This document shows, piece by piece, positions 44,863 to 54,136 of a stretch of DNA of 64,000 bases. The stretch spans positions 434,001 through 498,000 of the forward strand of contig NZ_CP046172.1 of assembly GCF_011801145.1 (NCBI RefSeq). The letters run 5' to 3'. Position 1 is the stretch's first letter. Every line of letters begins with the position of its first letter. Both the position numbers and the translations under genes were made by a program. Source of the stretch: Nocardia arthritidis (GTDB lineage Bacteria; Actinomycetota; Actinomycetes; Mycobacteriales; Mycobacteriaceae). Under the pieces are notes generated by a model. It worked only from the letters and a program-made list of their open reading frames with translations. It was not told the DNA's origin and did no database searches.

Positions 44863-46002
44863 ATGAACCAGGATGCTGACCGATCAGGTGCTGCCGAAAC
44901 TCCCGACGCGAGCCCGGCGGTCGTATCCGGGGGCGATGTCGTCGCGGTGAGCAAGCGGCGGCGCGGCCTGTCCGGCGTCGTCGACTGGCGGTTGGCGGCC
45001 CGCACCGGCGCGGCTCTGGTGCCGTCGGGCCCGCGGACCTCGCGCTATTCGGTCGAGCAGATCGTCGCGGAATTGGCGGAGGCGTCCGAGCGGGCCGAGA
45101 GCCCGGTCCGCGAGGTGAGCGGAATGCTCGACGACGAGCCGGTGCCCGCGGCCCGCGTCGTCGACCGGCGCGGCTGGATCGAGGCCGCCGCCGACTCGAT
45201 GTCCCACCTCACCGGCAACGAACCGGGCGAGACCGAGCGCGGCCTGCTCGCGGGTAAACCCGCCGGCGTGCAGGCGGGTGCGATGCTCGCATTCCTGTCC
45301 ACCGCGATCCTCGGCCAATACGACCCGTTCACCGGGCCGGACGGCACCCTGCTGCTGGTCGCGCCGAACATCATGGCGGTCGAGCGCGCGCTCGGCGTCT
45401 CGCCCACCGACTTCCGGTTCTGGGTCTGCCTGCACGAGGTGACGCACCGGGTGCAGTTCTCCTCCGCGCCGTGGCTCGGCGAATATATGCGCGGCAATGT
45501 CGATCTGCTCGGCGAGGTCGGTGACGAACCGCTCGCGGATATGCTCGGCCGCCTGGTCGAGGAATTGCGCGAACGCCGCCGCGGCGACGGCCCCGACGAC
45601 CCGAATTCGCGCGGCGTCGTCGGATTGTTGCGGGCCACCCAGCCGCCCGCGCAGCGCGAGGCGCTCGATCGGTTGCTCGTGCTCGGCACCCTGCTGGAGG
45701 GCCATGCCGACCATGTGATGGATGCCGTTGGGCCCGCGGTCATTCCGACCGTCGAACAGATCCGGTCCGCCTTCGATCAGCGTCGCAAGCGCCCGACCAA
45801 TCCGGTGCAGCGGATTCTGCGCGCGCTGTTGGGTGTCGACGCGAAGGTCGCACAGTACGTGCGGGGTAAGGCGTTCGTGGACGCGGTCGTCGAGCGGGTG
45901 GGGATGGACCGGTTCAACACGGTGTGGAACAGTCCCGAAACCCTGCCGCTGCCAGCGGAAATCGGTGCGCCGGACGACTGGGTTCGCCGGGTGCTCGGCT
46001 GA
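44863..46002 (+). CDS. Zinc-dependent metalloprotease-like protein, DUF2342 (F420-associated family)
   Basis: 379 residues. The zinc motif HEVTH (in CLHEVTHRVQF) and a downstream LEGHADHVMD, probably the third ligand, are present. The family (Rv3626c) is conserved beside dacB and tilS in Actinobacteria and has been named coenzyme F420 biosynthesis-associated from phylogenetic co-occurrence, not from activity. ATG 44863 is chosen as GGTGGATGATC, resembling the anti-16S sequence, precedes it; starts at 44836 and 44857 also exist. Confidence 0.9.
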   Translation: MNQDADRSGAAETPDASPAVVSGGDVVAVSKRRRGLSGVVDWRLAARTGAALVPSGPRTSRYSVEQIVAELAEASERAESPVREVSGMLDDEPVPAARVVDRRGWIEAAADSMSHLTGNEPGETERGLLAGKPAGVQAGAMLAFLSTAILGQYDPFTGPDGTLLLVAPNIMAVERALGVSPTDFRFWVCLHEVTHRVQFSSAPWLGEYMRGNVDLLGEVGDEPLADMLGRLVEELRERRRGDGPDDPNSRGVVGLLRATQPPAQREALDRLLVLGTLLEGHADHVMDAVGPAVIPTVEQIRSAFDQRRKRPTNPVQRILRALLGVDAKVAQYVRGKAFVDAVVERVGMDRFNTVWNSPETLPLPAEIGAPDDWVRRVLG

Positions 46003-46015
46003 GGTTGTCCGTGCT

Positions 46016-46081
46016 GCCGCACCCCGTCTTCGAGCCGAGCACACGATGTACGGGGTGTGCACTATGCGGACGGGGTGCGGC
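46016..46081. repeat. Nested inverted repeat between the metalloprotease and tilS
   Basis: GCCGCACCCCGTC (46016-46028) and its exact complement (46069-46081) enclose a second pair, GCACAC (starting near 46039) and GTGTGC (starting near 46055). The whole could form a long two-tier hairpin with internal loops. It occupies most of the 102-bp gap. No T-run follows; it may be a U-less terminator or RNA structure ahead of tilS. Confidence 0.6.
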
Positions 46082-46104
46082 GACGTGCCCAGTAGGCTCC
46101 GGAT

Positions 46105-47088
46105 ATGGGTTCTGCTCCGGCTCGCCGTCTTCCCGAGACCGAGGCGGTGTTGGAGGTCCGGCATGCGGTGCGAAACTGGTTGTCCCGGTACGCATCCGGA
46201 CCTGTTGCCGTTGCGCTCTCCGGTGGTGCGGATTCGCTCGCGTTGACCGCTGCCGCGGTGGTCGAGGCGGGCGAGGTCGATGCCCTGATCGTCGATCATC
46301 AATTGCAGGTGGGCTCCGATGCGGTCGCCGCCGAAGCCGCGGCGGCGGCGCTCGGGCTCGGCTGCCGATCGGCGCGGGTGCTTCCGGTCCAGGTCGGCCG
46401 GGAAGGCGGGCTGGAGGCCGCGGCCCGCGAAGCCAGATATGACGCGCTGGACGCCGCCCGCGACGGGCTGCCGGTTCTGCTCGGCCACACCCTCGATGAC
46501 CAGGCCGAAACCGTTCTACTCGGCCTGGCGCGCGGTTCCGGTGGACGCTCGATCCAAGGTATGGCGGCGTATGCCGAACCGTGGGGTCGCCCGCTGCTCG
46601 ACGTCCGGCGGGCCACCACTCGGCGGCTGTGCGCGGATATCGGCCTGATTCCACACGAGGATCCGCATAACGCGTCGCCCGATTTCACCAGGGTCCGGTT
46701 GCGCGCGGAGGTGCTGCCGCTGTTGGAGCAGGTACTCGGCGGCGGCGTCGCGGCGGCGCTGGCCCGCACCGGCGCACAGCTGCGCGAGGACGGCGCGGTG
46801 CTCGACGCGCTGGCGAGTGAGCTGTTGCACACCGCGGATGATGGTGCGGGCCTATCGATCGAGACGCTCGCCACTGCGCCGCCCGCGCTGCGCCGCCGCG
46901 CGATCCGCGCCTGGCTGCTGGACGGTGGCGCGAAAGCCCTGACAGACAGGCATTTACGCGCGGTGGACGAATTGCTGACGAACTGGCGCGGCCAGGGCGG
47001 CGTCGCCGTCGGCGGCGGCACACCGGCGAGCAGGTTGGTCGTCGCGCGCGAACATGGCAGGCTGACACTGCGCCGCGAGCGCCGGTAG
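46105..47088 (+). CDS. tilS: tRNA(Ile)-lysidine synthase
   Basis: 327 residues. The PP-loop [20 protein letters not shown] and [21 protein letters not shown] are the ATP-pyrophosphatase motifs of TilS, which converts the wobble C of tRNA-Ile(CAU) to lysidine so that it reads AUA. A short C-terminal domain follows, as in actinobacterial TilS (Rv3625c). ATG 46105. hpt follows 49 bp later. Confidence 0.95.
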   Translation: MGSAPARRLPETEAVLEVRHAVRNWLSRYASGPVAVALSGGADSLALTAAAVVEAGEVDALIVDHQLQVGSDAVAAEAAAAALGLGCRSARVLPVQVGREGGLEAAAREARYDALDAARDGLPVLLGHTLDDQAETVLLGLARGSGGRSIQGMAAYAEPWGRPLLDVRRATTRRLCADIGLIPHEDPHNASPDFTRVRLRAEVLPLLEQVLGGGVAAALARTGAQLREDGAVLDALASELLHTADDGAGLSIETLATAPPALRRRAIRAWLLDGGAKALTDRHLRAVDELLTNWRGQGGVAVGGGTPASRLVVAREHGRLTLRRERR

Positions 47089-47137
47089 ATCGGATACCGC
47101 GTTTGTGCAACCGGCCGAGTCCTGGCTCGGCGAAACC

Positions 47138-47716
47138 ATGGGAAGGACACCAGCTGACGTGTACGGGGACGACATCGCGTCGGTGCTGATCACCGAGGAA
47201 GAAATCGCCGCCAAGACCAAGGAGCTGGCCGAACTCATCGCCAAGCGCTATCCGGCCGACGCACCCGAGGGCGATCTGCTGCTGGTCGGCGTGCTCAAGG
47301 GCGCCATCTTCTTCATGACGGATCTGGCCAAGGCGCTACCGATTCCGACCCAGATGGAATTCATGGCCGTGTCCTCCTACGGCTCGTCCACCTCGTCGTC
47401 GGGCGTGGTGCGCATCATGAAGGACCTGGACAAGGACATCGCGGGCCGCAATGTGCTGATCGTGGAGGACATCATCGATTCGGGCCTGACCCTGTCCTGG
47501 CTCAAGCGCAACCTGTCCACCCGCAATCCGGCCTCGCTCGAGGTGGTCACGCTGCTGCGCAAACCCGATGCGCTGCGCACCCACGTCGAGGTCGCGCACG
47601 TCGGATTCGACATCCCGAACGAATTCGTCGTCGGTTACGGGCTCGACTACGCGGAGCGCTACCGCGACCTGCCGTACATCGGCACCCTGAACCCCAGGGT
47701 CTACGGCGGTAACTGA
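47138..47716 (+). CDS. hpt: Hypoxanthine phosphoribosyltransferase
   Basis: 192 residues. The PRPP-binding motif [14 protein letters not shown], the flexible-loop segment [14 protein letters not shown] and the purine-binding region [20 protein letters not shown] are complete. It salvages hypoxanthine and guanine. The tilS-hpt-ftsH neighbourhood is conserved widely. ATG 47138 is chosen for N-terminus length; GTG 47159 is possible. Confidence 0.95.
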   Translation: MGRTPADVYGDDIASVLITEEEIAAKTKELAELIAKRYPADAPEGDLLLVGVLKGAIFFMTDLAKALPIPTQMEFMAVSSYGSSTSSSGVVRIMKDLDKDIAGRNVLIVEDIIDSGLTLSWLKRNLSTRNPASLEVVTLLRKPDALRTHVEVAHVGFDIPNEFVVGYGLDYAERYRDLPYIGTLNPRVYGGN

Positions 47717-47766
47717 TAGTTTTCGGGGGTGAATTCGCCTTTGCCCCTTGGTTTCCCGGCCGGGCT

Positions 47767-48663
47767 ATGACGAGCGCGGCCGCGACGCGCACCCGGCTGC
47801 CCGCCTGGTCGGTGCCGATGCTGTTCGTGGTCGGCGCGATTTCGCAGTATGTCGGCGCCGCCGTCGGCGTCTTTCTCTTCCGGACAACGGAACCTGCGAC
47901 GGTGGCCTGGCTGCGCGGGCTGGCCGCGGGCCTGGCGCTGGTGCTGTGGCGGCGGCCGTGGCGGGCCCGGTGGACCCGGCGCGGATTCGCGATCGCCACC
48001 GGTTTCGGCGTCGTCACCGTGGTGATGAATATCGTGTTCTACGAGGCCATCGCGCGGATCCCGCTGGGCACCGCGGTCGCCGTGGAATTCCTCGGGCCGG
48101 TGGCCGTCGCCACGCTCGGATCTCGCAGGGGCAGAGACTTTTTCGCGGTCACCATGGTGCTGGCCGGTGTGCTGCTGCTGGGCGGGGTGCAACTGGACGT
48201 ATCGCTGCCGGGGCTCGGGTTCGCGCTGCTGTCCGCGGTGTTGTGGGCCGGGTACATCCTGGTCGGCAAGCGGGTGGCCGATGCGGGGGACGGGCTGGAT
48301 TCGCTGGCGGTCGGAATGGCGGCCGCTGCGATCGCGCTCGGGCCCGTCGTCGTGTACGTGCAGACTCGCAGCGACGCAACGGTTTTCGCGGACCCACGGA
48401 TCTGGCTGCTCGGTCTCGGGGTCGGGGTGCTCTCCAGCGCGGTGCCGTACGGGCTGGACCAGGTGGTGCTGCGGATCGTCGGACGGGCCCGGTTCGCCGT
48501 GCTGCTCGCGCTGCTGCCCGCGACGGCGGCGGTGGTCGGCGCGGTGATGCTGGCGCAGCGCCCGAAGACGGTGGAGGTCATCGGAATTCTGCTGGTGGTG
48601 CTCGCCGTCGCGGTGAGCGCCGAGCAGCGGAATCGGGAGACGGAGCCGCCCGCACCGGTGTGA
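47767..48663 (+). CDS. EamA/DMT family transporter (RhtA-like)
   Basis: 298 residues, ten hydrophobic segments in two homologous halves. The first EamA half contains TEPATVAWLRGLAAGLAL and YEAIARIPLGTAVAVEFLGPV; the second ends LLALLPATAAVVGAVML. The RhtA group exports threonine, homoserine and similar metabolites. ATG 47767; no strong ribosome-binding site. Convergent with the cyclase-kinase operon, 11 bp apart. Confidence 0.9.
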   Translation: MTSAAATRTRLPAWSVPMLFVVGAISQYVGAAVGVFLFRTTEPATVAWLRGLAAGLALVLWRRPWRARWTRRGFAIATGFGVVTVVMNIVFYEAIARIPLGTAVAVEFLGPVAVATLGSRRGRDFFAVTMVLAGVLLLGGVQLDVSLPGLGFALLSAVLWAGYILVGKRVADAGDGLDSLAVGMAAAAIALGPVVVYVQTRSDATVFADPRIWLLGLGVGVLSSAVPYGLDQVVLRIVGRARFAVLLALLPATAAVVGAVMLAQRPKTVEVIGILLVVLAVAVSAEQRNRETEPPAPV

Positions 48664-48674
48664 GCCACACCGTG

Positions 48675-49385
48675 TCAGTTCGGGATGAGCCCGAAAATCG
48701 TTGCGGGCGATCCGGATCCGGCGCGATACAGCGGCCCGCCGACCAGTACCCAGGCGCCCGTCACCGGCAGTGCGGCGAGATTGCCCAGACATTCCAGGCT
48801 GATTCGATGCTCCCGGTACAGCAGCTTCGAAACGGCATAGTCCGCATCGGCGCCGAGGTCGGGTCCGAAGGTGTCGATCCCGAGCGCGCCTCGGCGTCCC
48901 AAACGGCCGGTATCCAAAAGCCATTCGAGGGTTTCGAGCGCGAATCCGGGCTGGCGGCCCGCGTCGGATCCGGTACCGATGAAATCGGGGGTGCCCCACT
49001 TGCCGTCCCAGCCGGTCCAGGCGATCACGGCGGCCCCGTCCGGAATTCGGCCGTTCGCCCGTTCCCATGCCGTCAGGTCGCCGATCGAGATCGCGTAATC
49101 CCGGTCGCGGGAGCAGGATTCGCGCAGATCCAGCTTCACCGCGGGCAGCAGCAGATCGTCCGGGTCCAGTTCGTCGGCGGCGAGCCCGGCCGGGTCGAAG
49201 TGAATCGGTGCGCCCCAATGGGTTCCGGTGTGCTCGCCCTGCCGGATATAGCGCAGGTAGTAGCCGTCCGCCGCGATGGTCGCGACGGTTTCGGCGCGGA
49301 ATTCGGGGTCGCCCGGAAATAGCGGCGTCGTCGCCGGATCGTGCACGTGCGACAGGCTCACCGGCCGGAACGGTCGGGCATTCAT
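48675..49385 (-). CDS. Cyclase family protein (kynurenine-formamidase-like fold)
   Basis: 236 residues. The family metal motif HxGTHxDxPxH appears as HTGTHWGAPIHF, with Gly where the Asp ligand is expected. Other regions fit: PVSLSHVHDPATTPLFPGDP, VIAWTGWD and HRISLECLGNLAALP. The start ATG overlaps the pseudokinase stop (ATGA), so it is translationally coupled. Members hydrolyse formamides, lactams or esters; with the changed ligand a different metal geometry or substrate is likely. Third gene of the kinase operon. Confidence 0.88.
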   Translation of the reverse strand: MNARPFRPVSLSHVHDPATTPLFPGDPEFRAETVATIAADGYYLRYIRQGEHTGTHWGAPIHFDPAGLAADELDPDDLLLPAVKLDLRESCSRDRDYAISIGDLTAWERANGRIPDGAAVIAWTGWDGKWGTPDFIGTGSDAGRQPGFALETLEWLLDTGRLGRRGALGIDTFGPDLGADADYAVSKLLYREHRISLECLGNLAALPVTGAWVLVGGPLYRAGSGSPATIFGLIPN

Positions 49386-51520
49386 CGCGCCGCCGGCGCG
49401 AGTACCCGCTCCAAAGCGTCTATATCCTGCTTCAGCACGCGGAACAGGATATAGACCGCGATGAACGCGGCGATGCTGGCGATGCACAGTACCCGGACGG
49501 CGACGATGATCCGCGCGAGATCCCCGGTGGAAAGCAGGGTCGCCCCGAGCACGGCGAGCAGCGGAATCGACGCCGCCACAATCAGATACACCGCGCTGCG
49601 GCGGCGCAGCCCCTGCAATCGGCGGACATCCTCCGCGCGAATCTCGCCGTGGCTCAGGAACATCGGATAGATGCATCTGATCATGTAGCAGTTCACCAGG
49701 AAGAACGGATACGTCACGGCGATGGCGCCGCTCACCACGTGCAGCGCGACGAAATGCAGGTAGTCGGCGGCGGTCACCGTCTCGGCGGTGCCGTGCAGCA
49801 CGATCGGGAAGGCCAGGCCCGACAGCAACCACAGCGAGAAGATCACCAGCACCGTCCGATCGCCGAGATGTATCGCGTCGGTGCGGGTCCGGCGCAGCAC
49901 CTCGGGGTCGTAGCGTTTCCCGTGACGCAGGCCGTGTGTCACCGCGAGCAGATACCGGCCCAGGTAGATGAGCAGTGCCGCGCCGATCGGGAAGAGCAGA
50001 CCGTTCACCACCGCGGTGTAGATGTGGAATTGGTGCTGTGCCGCCAGCGTCTGCGTGTGGTGGATGAGCTTGTCGTTGTGCTGGACGTTGTACACCGAGG
50101 CGAGTGCGTTCGGCACCAGGATGGCCAGCGCGACAAGCGGAATGCGCCAGCGTCGCAGCCGCGACCACGGGCTGCGTTCCGGCGGGTCGACCAGATCGCG
50201 GGCGCGCGGGTCCAGGCACAGCTCGAGCTGCTGCGCCAGCGTCGCGCCGTCGGGCCAGCGGCGCTGCGGATCCGGTTCGAGACAGGTGAGCAGCACCCGG
50301 CGCAATGCCGCGGGGCAGTCGGCCGGAATGCGGGCCAGCGCCGCCGGATCGATGCCGCCGCGGCGGTGCTCCAACGCGGTGGCCGGGTCATCGGTATCCG
50401 CGGCGAACGGCACTGTGCCGGTGAGCATTTCCCACAGCAGCGCGCCGAGTGAGTAGATATCGCTGCGGGTGTCCGGCGGGGCGACCGCGGGCCCGAGATC
50501 GACGGCGAGCTGCTCGGGTGACCGATATGGCAGACAGTCGTGCTTTGTCGCTGAATCCGCTGCGCGATAACCGGAATCGTGCAGGGTGAAGTCGGCGAGC
50601 TTCGGGATGCCCTCCGCGGTGAACAGCACATTGGACGGCTTGATCGCCAGGTGCACAACGCCGTTGCGGTACGCGTAATCGAGCGCATCGGCCAATCGCC
50701 TGCCGATCCAGGCCACCGTTTCCGGCCAGCTGAGCCCGGCGATCTCGGCGCGCACCGGCGAATCCGCCGGCCGGATATCGCCTTTGGCCTCCATGGCCGA
50801 GTCGACGGCGCGCAGCAGTAGCGCGCCGCCCTCGTCCGTGCTGCCCGCGCGGCGTCGGGCCAGCACCTCGGCCGCGGTACCGCCCGGCAGGTATTGCATG
50901 TACACCAGCCGGACCTCGGCGCCGACCACCCGCTGATCGAAGACCCGCACGATATGTGGATGATCCAGCTGAGCCATGGTGTGCGGCGCCCCGCCGCCGT
51001 TCGAAAGCCGAACGGCGACAAGCCGTTGCATGGAACGCTGCCGGGCCAGGAATACCCGCCCGAGTTCGCCGCCGCCGAGTTCGGTGCGCAGATCGAATTC
51101 GTCGATCCGCTGGCCGGGACCCACCTCGTCCAGTGCGACAACCGTTTCCGCGGCCGATTCCGCGACCCGTTCGCGCACCGCACCCGCCAGCTCGGGGTAT
51201 TCGGCCAGAAATTCGGTGAGCTCCAGCCCGTCGTGCCTGCGGCGGGCGAGGTACTCCTCACACACCAGATCGACCAGCTGGGGGCAGCGCTCCACTTCGG
51301 GAAATTCCGTGCGATATTCGGCGATTCGCTTGCCGACGCCATCCAACTCCCAGCGCCTGCGCAGATCGATGCGCACCAATTCGGCCAGCACGGCCAGCCG
51401 CACGCGGGTGCCGTCCGGCACGTAGTCGGACACCTGTGGCGGTTCCCGGCCGATATCGCGCAGGCACCGCTCCCAATCGGCGGCGAACCGCGCGACGGTG
51501 CCCGCAGCCGACCCGGTCAC
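49382..51520 (-). CDS. Membrane pseudokinase paralogous to the upstream Ser/Thr kinase
   Basis: 712 residues with the same layout as the neighbour: N-terminal helical domain (LAELVRIDLRRRWELDG), kinase fold from about residue 140, then six membrane segments. The glycine loop is LGGGELGRVFLARQ. The beta3 lysine is Arg171 (VAVRLS), the alphaC Glu position is Ala (GGAPHTMAQLDH), and the HRD motif reads H290-L-A292. The Asp of DFG is kept but Gly is Thr (ADFTLH). Phosphotransfer is therefore unlikely; nucleotide binding or scaffolding is the expectation. GTG 51520 overlaps the kinase stop by four bases. Confidence 0.93.
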   Translation of the reverse strand: MTGSAAGTVARFAADWERCLRDIGREPPQVSDYVPDGTRVRLAVLAELVRIDLRRRWELDGVGKRIAEYRTEFPEVERCPQLVDLVCEEYLARRRHDGLELTEFLAEYPELAGAVRERVAESAAETVVALDEVGPGQRIDEFDLRTELGGGELGRVFLARQRSMQRLVAVRLSNGGGAPHTMAQLDHPHIVRVFDQRVVGAEVRLVYMQYLPGGTAAEVLARRRAGSTDEGGALLLRAVDSAMEAKGDIRPADSPVRAEIAGLSWPETVAWIGRRLADALDYAYRNGVVHLAIKPSNVLFTAEGIPKLADFTLHDSGYRAADSATKHDCLPYRSPEQLAVDLGPAVAPPDTRSDIYSLGALLWEMLTGTVPFAADTDDPATALEHRRGGIDPAALARIPADCPAALRRVLLTCLEPDPQRRWPDGATLAQQLELCLDPRARDLVDPPERSPWSRLRRWRIPLVALAILVPNALASVYNVQHNDKLIHHTQTLAAQHQFHIYTAVVNGLLFPIGAALLIYLGRYLLAVTHGLRHGKRYDPEVLRRTRTDAIHLGDRTVLVIFSLWLLSGLAFPIVLHGTAETVTAADYLHFVALHVVSGAIAVTYPFFLVNCYMIRCIYPMFLSHGEIRAEDVRRLQGLRRRSAVYLIVAASIPLLAVLGATLLSTGDLARIIVAVRVLCIASIAAFIAVYILFRVLKQDIDALERVLAPAAR

Positions 51521-54042
51521 GGCGCTTGATCCACTACCGCGGCCCGGAACCGGCGCGTTCGCACCGCCCCGTGCTCGGTCGAATCATCCGGCGCGACAAC
51601 GCGTTCCAGCGCCTCCAGATCCTTCTCCAGCGCGCGGAACAGCAGGTACGACCCGACGAACGCGGCGATTCCGCCCGCGCACAGCACCCGCACCGCGACG
51701 ATCACCATCGGGATATCGCCGGGCGGCAAGAAGGTCACCCCGGCCACCGCGAGCAGCGGAACCGAGGCGGCCACCGCGAGATAGCCGTTGCAGCGCCGGT
51801 CGAGGCCGCGCAACCACACCGCGTCCTCCGCGCTGATCTCGCCGTGCCGCAGGAAGATCGGGTAGATGCAGCGCACGACGTAGAAGGCGCCGAGGAAGAA
51901 CGGGTACGCGACCGCGATGGCGCCGCACACCACGATCGAGGCGAGGAAGTGCACCACCGCGTTGGCGGGTACGTCGCCGGTGGCCAGCTGCAGGGTGATC
52001 GGGAAGGTGATGCCGGCCAGCACCCACAGCGAAAAGGCAACGGCCACCGCGCGATCGGCGAAGAGTAGCGCGTCGGCCCTGGTGACGCGCAGGGTGTCGG
52101 GATCGTAGCGGCGACCGTGGCGCAGCCCGCGCGGCACGGTGATCAACCGTCTGGACATGATCGCGACCACGGCGATCCCGACCGGGAAGAAAATGCCGTT
52201 CACCAAGCCGGTGATGATGGTGAAGGTGTGTTGCGCCTCGGCGCTGAGCCTGCTGATGATCAGGTTCTGGTTGTGCTGGATGTTGTAGAGCGCGGCAAGC
52301 ATATTCGGCACCCCGATGGCCAGGAAGACCACCGGAATGCTCCAGGCGCGCAACCGGAATCGCCAGCTGTCCGGTGCGGGATCGACCAGTTCCCTGGCCC
52401 GCGCGTCCAGGCACAGATCCAGCTGTTTGGCCAGTACGCCACCGTTGGCCCAGCGGTGCGCGCGCTCGGGCGCCAGGCAGGTGAGCAGCACGCGGCGCAG
52501 CGCGGCCGGGCAGTCGGGCGGAATCCGTTCCAGTGCGGCGGGTTCGACACCCGCGCTGCGCCGCTCCAGCATGGCCTCCAGCGTCGTCTCGTCGCCGCGT
52601 CCGCTCGCCCCGGCCGTACTGTCGTCGAAAGGCTTTGCGCCGGTGAGCAATTCCCAAAGCAGCACGCCGAGCGAGTAGATGTCGGCACGGGTGTCCAGAT
52701 CGGCGGCGCTGCGGTCACGGCCGGGATGGCAGGCCTCCAGCTGTTCCGGCGACATGTACGAAAGCGAGCCGCCGAAATAGGCGACCGGACTGGTACCCGC
52801 CACATTGCGGCTGAAGCTGATGTTGAAATCGGCGAGTTTGGGCACCGCCTCCGCGGTGAGCAGCACATTGGCCGGTTTCACGTCGCGGTGCAGCACGCCG
52901 TGCGCGGCGGCGTAATCCAGCGCCTCGGCCAGCCTGCGGCCGAGCCAGGCCACGGTTTCCGGCCAGCTGAGCCGGGCGATCTCGGCGCGCACGCTGGAAT
53001 CGGTCGGCCGGATCTCGCCCTTCTCCTCCATGGCCGCGTCCACCGCGTCGAGCAGCAGTTGTCCGTTGCGTTCGGCGGGCGGGGTCGCGGCCACCCAGCG
53101 CAGCACGCCGAGCAGTGTCCCGCCGGGCAGGAACTGCATGTAGAGCAACCGCAGCCGTTGCGCCGAGGACAGGCTGCCCGGGGCGAGCAGCCGCTGATCG
53201 AAGACCCGCACGATGTAGTCGTGGTCGAGCTGGGCCAGCGTTTGCGGTTCGGTGCCGTGGTCGGCCGAGATCTTCACCGCGACCAACCGCTGCAGCGAAC
53301 GCTGCCTGGCCAGGAACACCCGCGCGAACGCGCCGCTGCCCAATCCGGTGAGTAGATCGAAGTCGTCTATTCGCTGCCCGGTTTCGATTTGGTCGAGCCC
53401 CTCGGCCCGGCCCGGTCCGGTTCCGATCGTGGTCGGAATCGCGGTTTCCGTTCCGATGAGATCGGCGGCCGTGCGAGTCACTTCTGTATTACGAAAAGAC
53501 CCGGTGGTGTGGTTCAGTGGGAATCCGAACCGCGTGGAATCATCGGCGACCGCGCGCCGGGTGCTCTGATCCACCTCGTCGGCATTGAGCAGTAGCCGCA
53601 GTTCCGCCGCCTGCTGCGGATATTCGCGCAGACATTCCCGTGGATCGACCCGCTCGCCGCTGTGCCGCCGGATGACGAACTCCTCATACACCAGACCGGC
53701 CGGAATAGTGTGCGGTTCGAGTTCCGGGAACTCGGCACAATATTCGGCCAAACGCTTGCGCGGTGCGGTGTTCGCACCACGCGGTATCCAGCGATGTCGC
53801 AGGTCGACGCGGATCAGCTCCAGTAGCGCGGTCCGGCGCAGGGTTTGCGCGTCCGGTAGATATGCGGCGATCGGCGGCGGCTGTAACGATTCGGCGTCGC
53901 GCCCGGGCCCGCCGCTTTCCACGATGGCGGATTCCCATGCGGCCGAGAATGCTTCAACCACGCCGAATTCCGTACCGACCGCGCGACCCGCGGCACCGGA
54001 ACCCTTACCGGCTTCGGGCCTTTTCTCGGGGTTTGCACTCAT
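51517..54042 (-). CDS. Membrane Ser/Thr protein kinase with six C-terminal spans
   Basis: 841 residues. N-terminal domain with LELIRVDLRHRW, RKRLAEYCAEFPEL and YEEFVIRRHSGERVDPRE, a pattern common in planctomycete kinases. The kinase domain is complete: LGSGAFARVFLARQ, VAVKIS (Lys257), EPQTLAQLDH (alphaC Glu), VLHRDVKPANVLL (HRD at 385-387), ADFNIS (DFG as DFN) and SPEQL. Six hydrophobic helices follow (for example IPVVFLAIGVPNMLAALYN), rather than the single span plus PASTA or sensor of PknB-type kinases. ATG 54042 follows GGCGGA. First gene of an operon with the pseudokinase and cyclase. Confidence 0.93.
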   Translation of the reverse strand: MSANPEKRPEAGKGSGAAGRAVGTEFGVVEAFSAAWESAIVESGGPGRDAESLQPPPIAAYLPDAQTLRRTALLELIRVDLRHRWIPRGANTAPRKRLAEYCAEFPELEPHTIPAGLVYEEFVIRRHSGERVDPRECLREYPQQAAELRLLLNADEVDQSTRRAVADDSTRFGFPLNHTTGSFRNTEVTRTAADLIGTETAIPTTIGTGPGRAEGLDQIETGQRIDDFDLLTGLGSGAFARVFLARQRSLQRLVAVKISADHGTEPQTLAQLDHDYIVRVFDQRLLAPGSLSSAQRLRLLYMQFLPGGTLLGVLRWVAATPPAERNGQLLLDAVDAAMEEKGEIRPTDSSVRAEIARLSWPETVAWLGRRLAEALDYAAAHGVLHRDVKPANVLLTAEAVPKLADFNISFSRNVAGTSPVAYFGGSLSYMSPEQLEACHPGRDRSAADLDTRADIYSLGVLLWELLTGAKPFDDSTAGASGRGDETTLEAMLERRSAGVEPAALERIPPDCPAALRRVLLTCLAPERAHRWANGGVLAKQLDLCLDARARELVDPAPDSWRFRLRAWSIPVVFLAIGVPNMLAALYNIQHNQNLIISRLSAEAQHTFTIITGLVNGIFFPVGIAVVAIMSRRLITVPRGLRHGRRYDPDTLRVTRADALLFADRAVAVAFSLWVLAGITFPITLQLATGDVPANAVVHFLASIVVCGAIAVAYPFFLGAFYVVRCIYPIFLRHGEISAEDAVWLRGLDRRCNGYLAVAASVPLLAVAGVTFLPPGDIPMVIVAVRVLCAGGIAAFVGSYLLFRALEKDLEALERVVAPDDSTEHGAVRTRRFRAAVVDQAP

Positions 54043-54136
54043 AATTCCGCCACACCCAGCGTCATCGTCCCCCAACAGTATTCGGAATGATAACTTGCGC
54101 CACAACAGCGGATCACCCGAATTCGACAACGATGCG

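Noticed and set aside
43275..45005. A 576-codon leftward frame opposite dacB
   Set aside because: Composition is a mirror of the dacB codons; dacB itself has signal anchor and all penicillin-binding motifs.
47701..49218. A 505-codon leftward frame opposite the EamA transporter
   Set aside because: Low-complexity Arg/Pro/His-rich translation; the EamA frame has ten membrane segments.
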